Below are positions 63,708-64,000 of a stretch of 64,000 bases of DNA, piece by piece. The translations under genes were made by a program, and so were the position numbers. The stretch's first letter is position 1; each line of letters opens with the position of its first letter. The DNA lies in NCBI GenBank assembly GCA_024234165.1, contig JACKOP010000002.1:620001-684000 (forward strand). Direction: 5' to 3'. The DNA is from Pseudomonadales bacterium (GTDB lineage: Bacteria > Pseudomonadota > Gammaproteobacteria > Pseudomonadales > UBA5518). The notes beneath the pieces are model-generated. The model made no database searches. It was not told the DNA's origin and saw only the letters and a program-made list of their open reading frames with translations.

Positions 63708-64000
63708 TCAGCGCCGGCTCTTCCTGACGTGCTGCATGAGACGCTTGCGCTTGTATTCCTGGCGTGGCGTCAGCGTGTTGCGTCGACCGGCGAACGGATT
63801 GGTGCCGGTGACGAACTCGATTCGCAACGGTGTGCCAACCAGCGCCAGTTCGCGGCGATAGACGTTCTCGAGGTAGCGGCGATAGTGTTCCGGAACGTCT
63901 GCTGTCTGGTTGCCGTGGATCACGATCAGCGGCGGATTGCTGCCACCGGGATGCGCCATGCGCAACTTGATCCGGCGTCCGTGCACCAGCGGCGGTGCAT
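63708..64000 (-). CDS. der: ribosome-biogenesis GTPase Der, C-terminal end only
   Basis: The last 97 or so codons, running off the right edge. HGRRIKLRMAHPGGSNPPLIVIHGNQTADVPEHYRRYLENVYRRELALVGTPLRIEFVTGTNPFAGRRNTL is the KH-like C-terminal domain of Der (EngA), a tandem GTPase for 50S assembly. The GTPase domains lie outside the window. The 118 bases between it and the acyl-CoA synthetase start hold nothing recognisable. Confidence 0.95.
   Translation of the reverse strand, partial: APPLVHGRRIKLRMAHPGGSNPPLIVIHGNQTADVPEHYRRYLENVYRRELALVGTPLRIEFVTGTNPFAGRRNTLTPRQEYKRKRLMQHVRKSRR

Overview
The window is a 64-kb chromosomal stretch of a high-G+C gammaproteobacterium. The order gap–nqr / mfd–csiV–methylthioinosine phosphorylase–(DUF6763)–lexA–small protein–topA is, as I recall it, close to the Pseudomonas arrangement. 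Together with FabY and the Lol, RimO and XseA orthologues this points to Pseudomonadales in the broad sense, including Cellvibrionales/Halieaceae-like marine or sludge bacteria. I cannot name a species. No rRNA, tRNA, CRISPR, integrase or insertion-sequence transposase was recognised.

Layout. 1–6.4 kb: cell-surface/sulfotransferase island, with a truncated low-G+C sulfotransferase, a 62-aa unknown, a 964-aa two-glycosyltransferase protein, and a coupled pair of an unknown helical protein and a degenerate sulfotransferase–TPR protein. 6.5–13.9 kb: rimO–rsmE, xseA, comEC and a DUF2062 gene, with xseA bracketed by arrays of palindromic repeats in opposite orientation. 13.8–17.0 kb: lolCDE. 17.1–17.4 kb: eight 34-bp tandem repeats of the same hairpin family. 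17.5–20.2 kb: PilZ-like protein, small periplasmic protein, DAHP synthase, glycerophosphodiesterase. 20.2–27.5 kb: complete Na+-translocating NADH:quinone reductase operon nqrABCDEF–apbE–nqrM. 27.5–39.1 kb: gap, mfd, csiV, methylthioinosine phosphorylase, lexA (with an SOS box), topA. 39.2–43.8 kb: universal stress protein, lytic transglycosylase, EAL–HDOD protein, glutaredoxin-like protein, nitroreductase.

43.8–54.3 kb: fabY, an AraC/GlxA-type regulator, a thiolase, a KstD-like flavoprotein, an SDR, a sulfotransferase, yceI, cytochrome b561 and a pirin. This part is anomalous. The family-typical peptides of fabY (5' end), the regulator, the thiolase, the SDR, the sulfotransferase and the pirin are spread over two or three reading frames, as if many single-base indels were present. 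The KstD-like gene, yceI and cytochrome b561 are intact. The rest of the window has essentially no such damage. Either the sequence is poorly polished locally or a steroid/lipid catabolic cluster is decaying.

54.3–64 kb: LysR regulator, TetR repressor with a palindromic operator overlapping the promoter of an AcrAB-like RND efflux pair, then nitroreductase, enoyl-CoA hydratase, acyl-CoA synthetase and the 3' end of der.

How the genes fit together. The nqr operon carries both of its maturation factors (ApbE for covalent FMN, NqrM for Fe). The acyl-CoA synthetase, enoyl-CoA hydratase, thiolase, SDR and KstD-like genes suggest catabolism of a cyclic or steroid-like substrate. The most distinctive structural feature is a family of 18-nt hairpins (GTCG–NNN–TTCA/TGAA–N'N'N'–CGAC) with a GTAG-type tag on one side. 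The stem varies by compensatory changes between copies, as in RAYT-associated REP/BIME elements.
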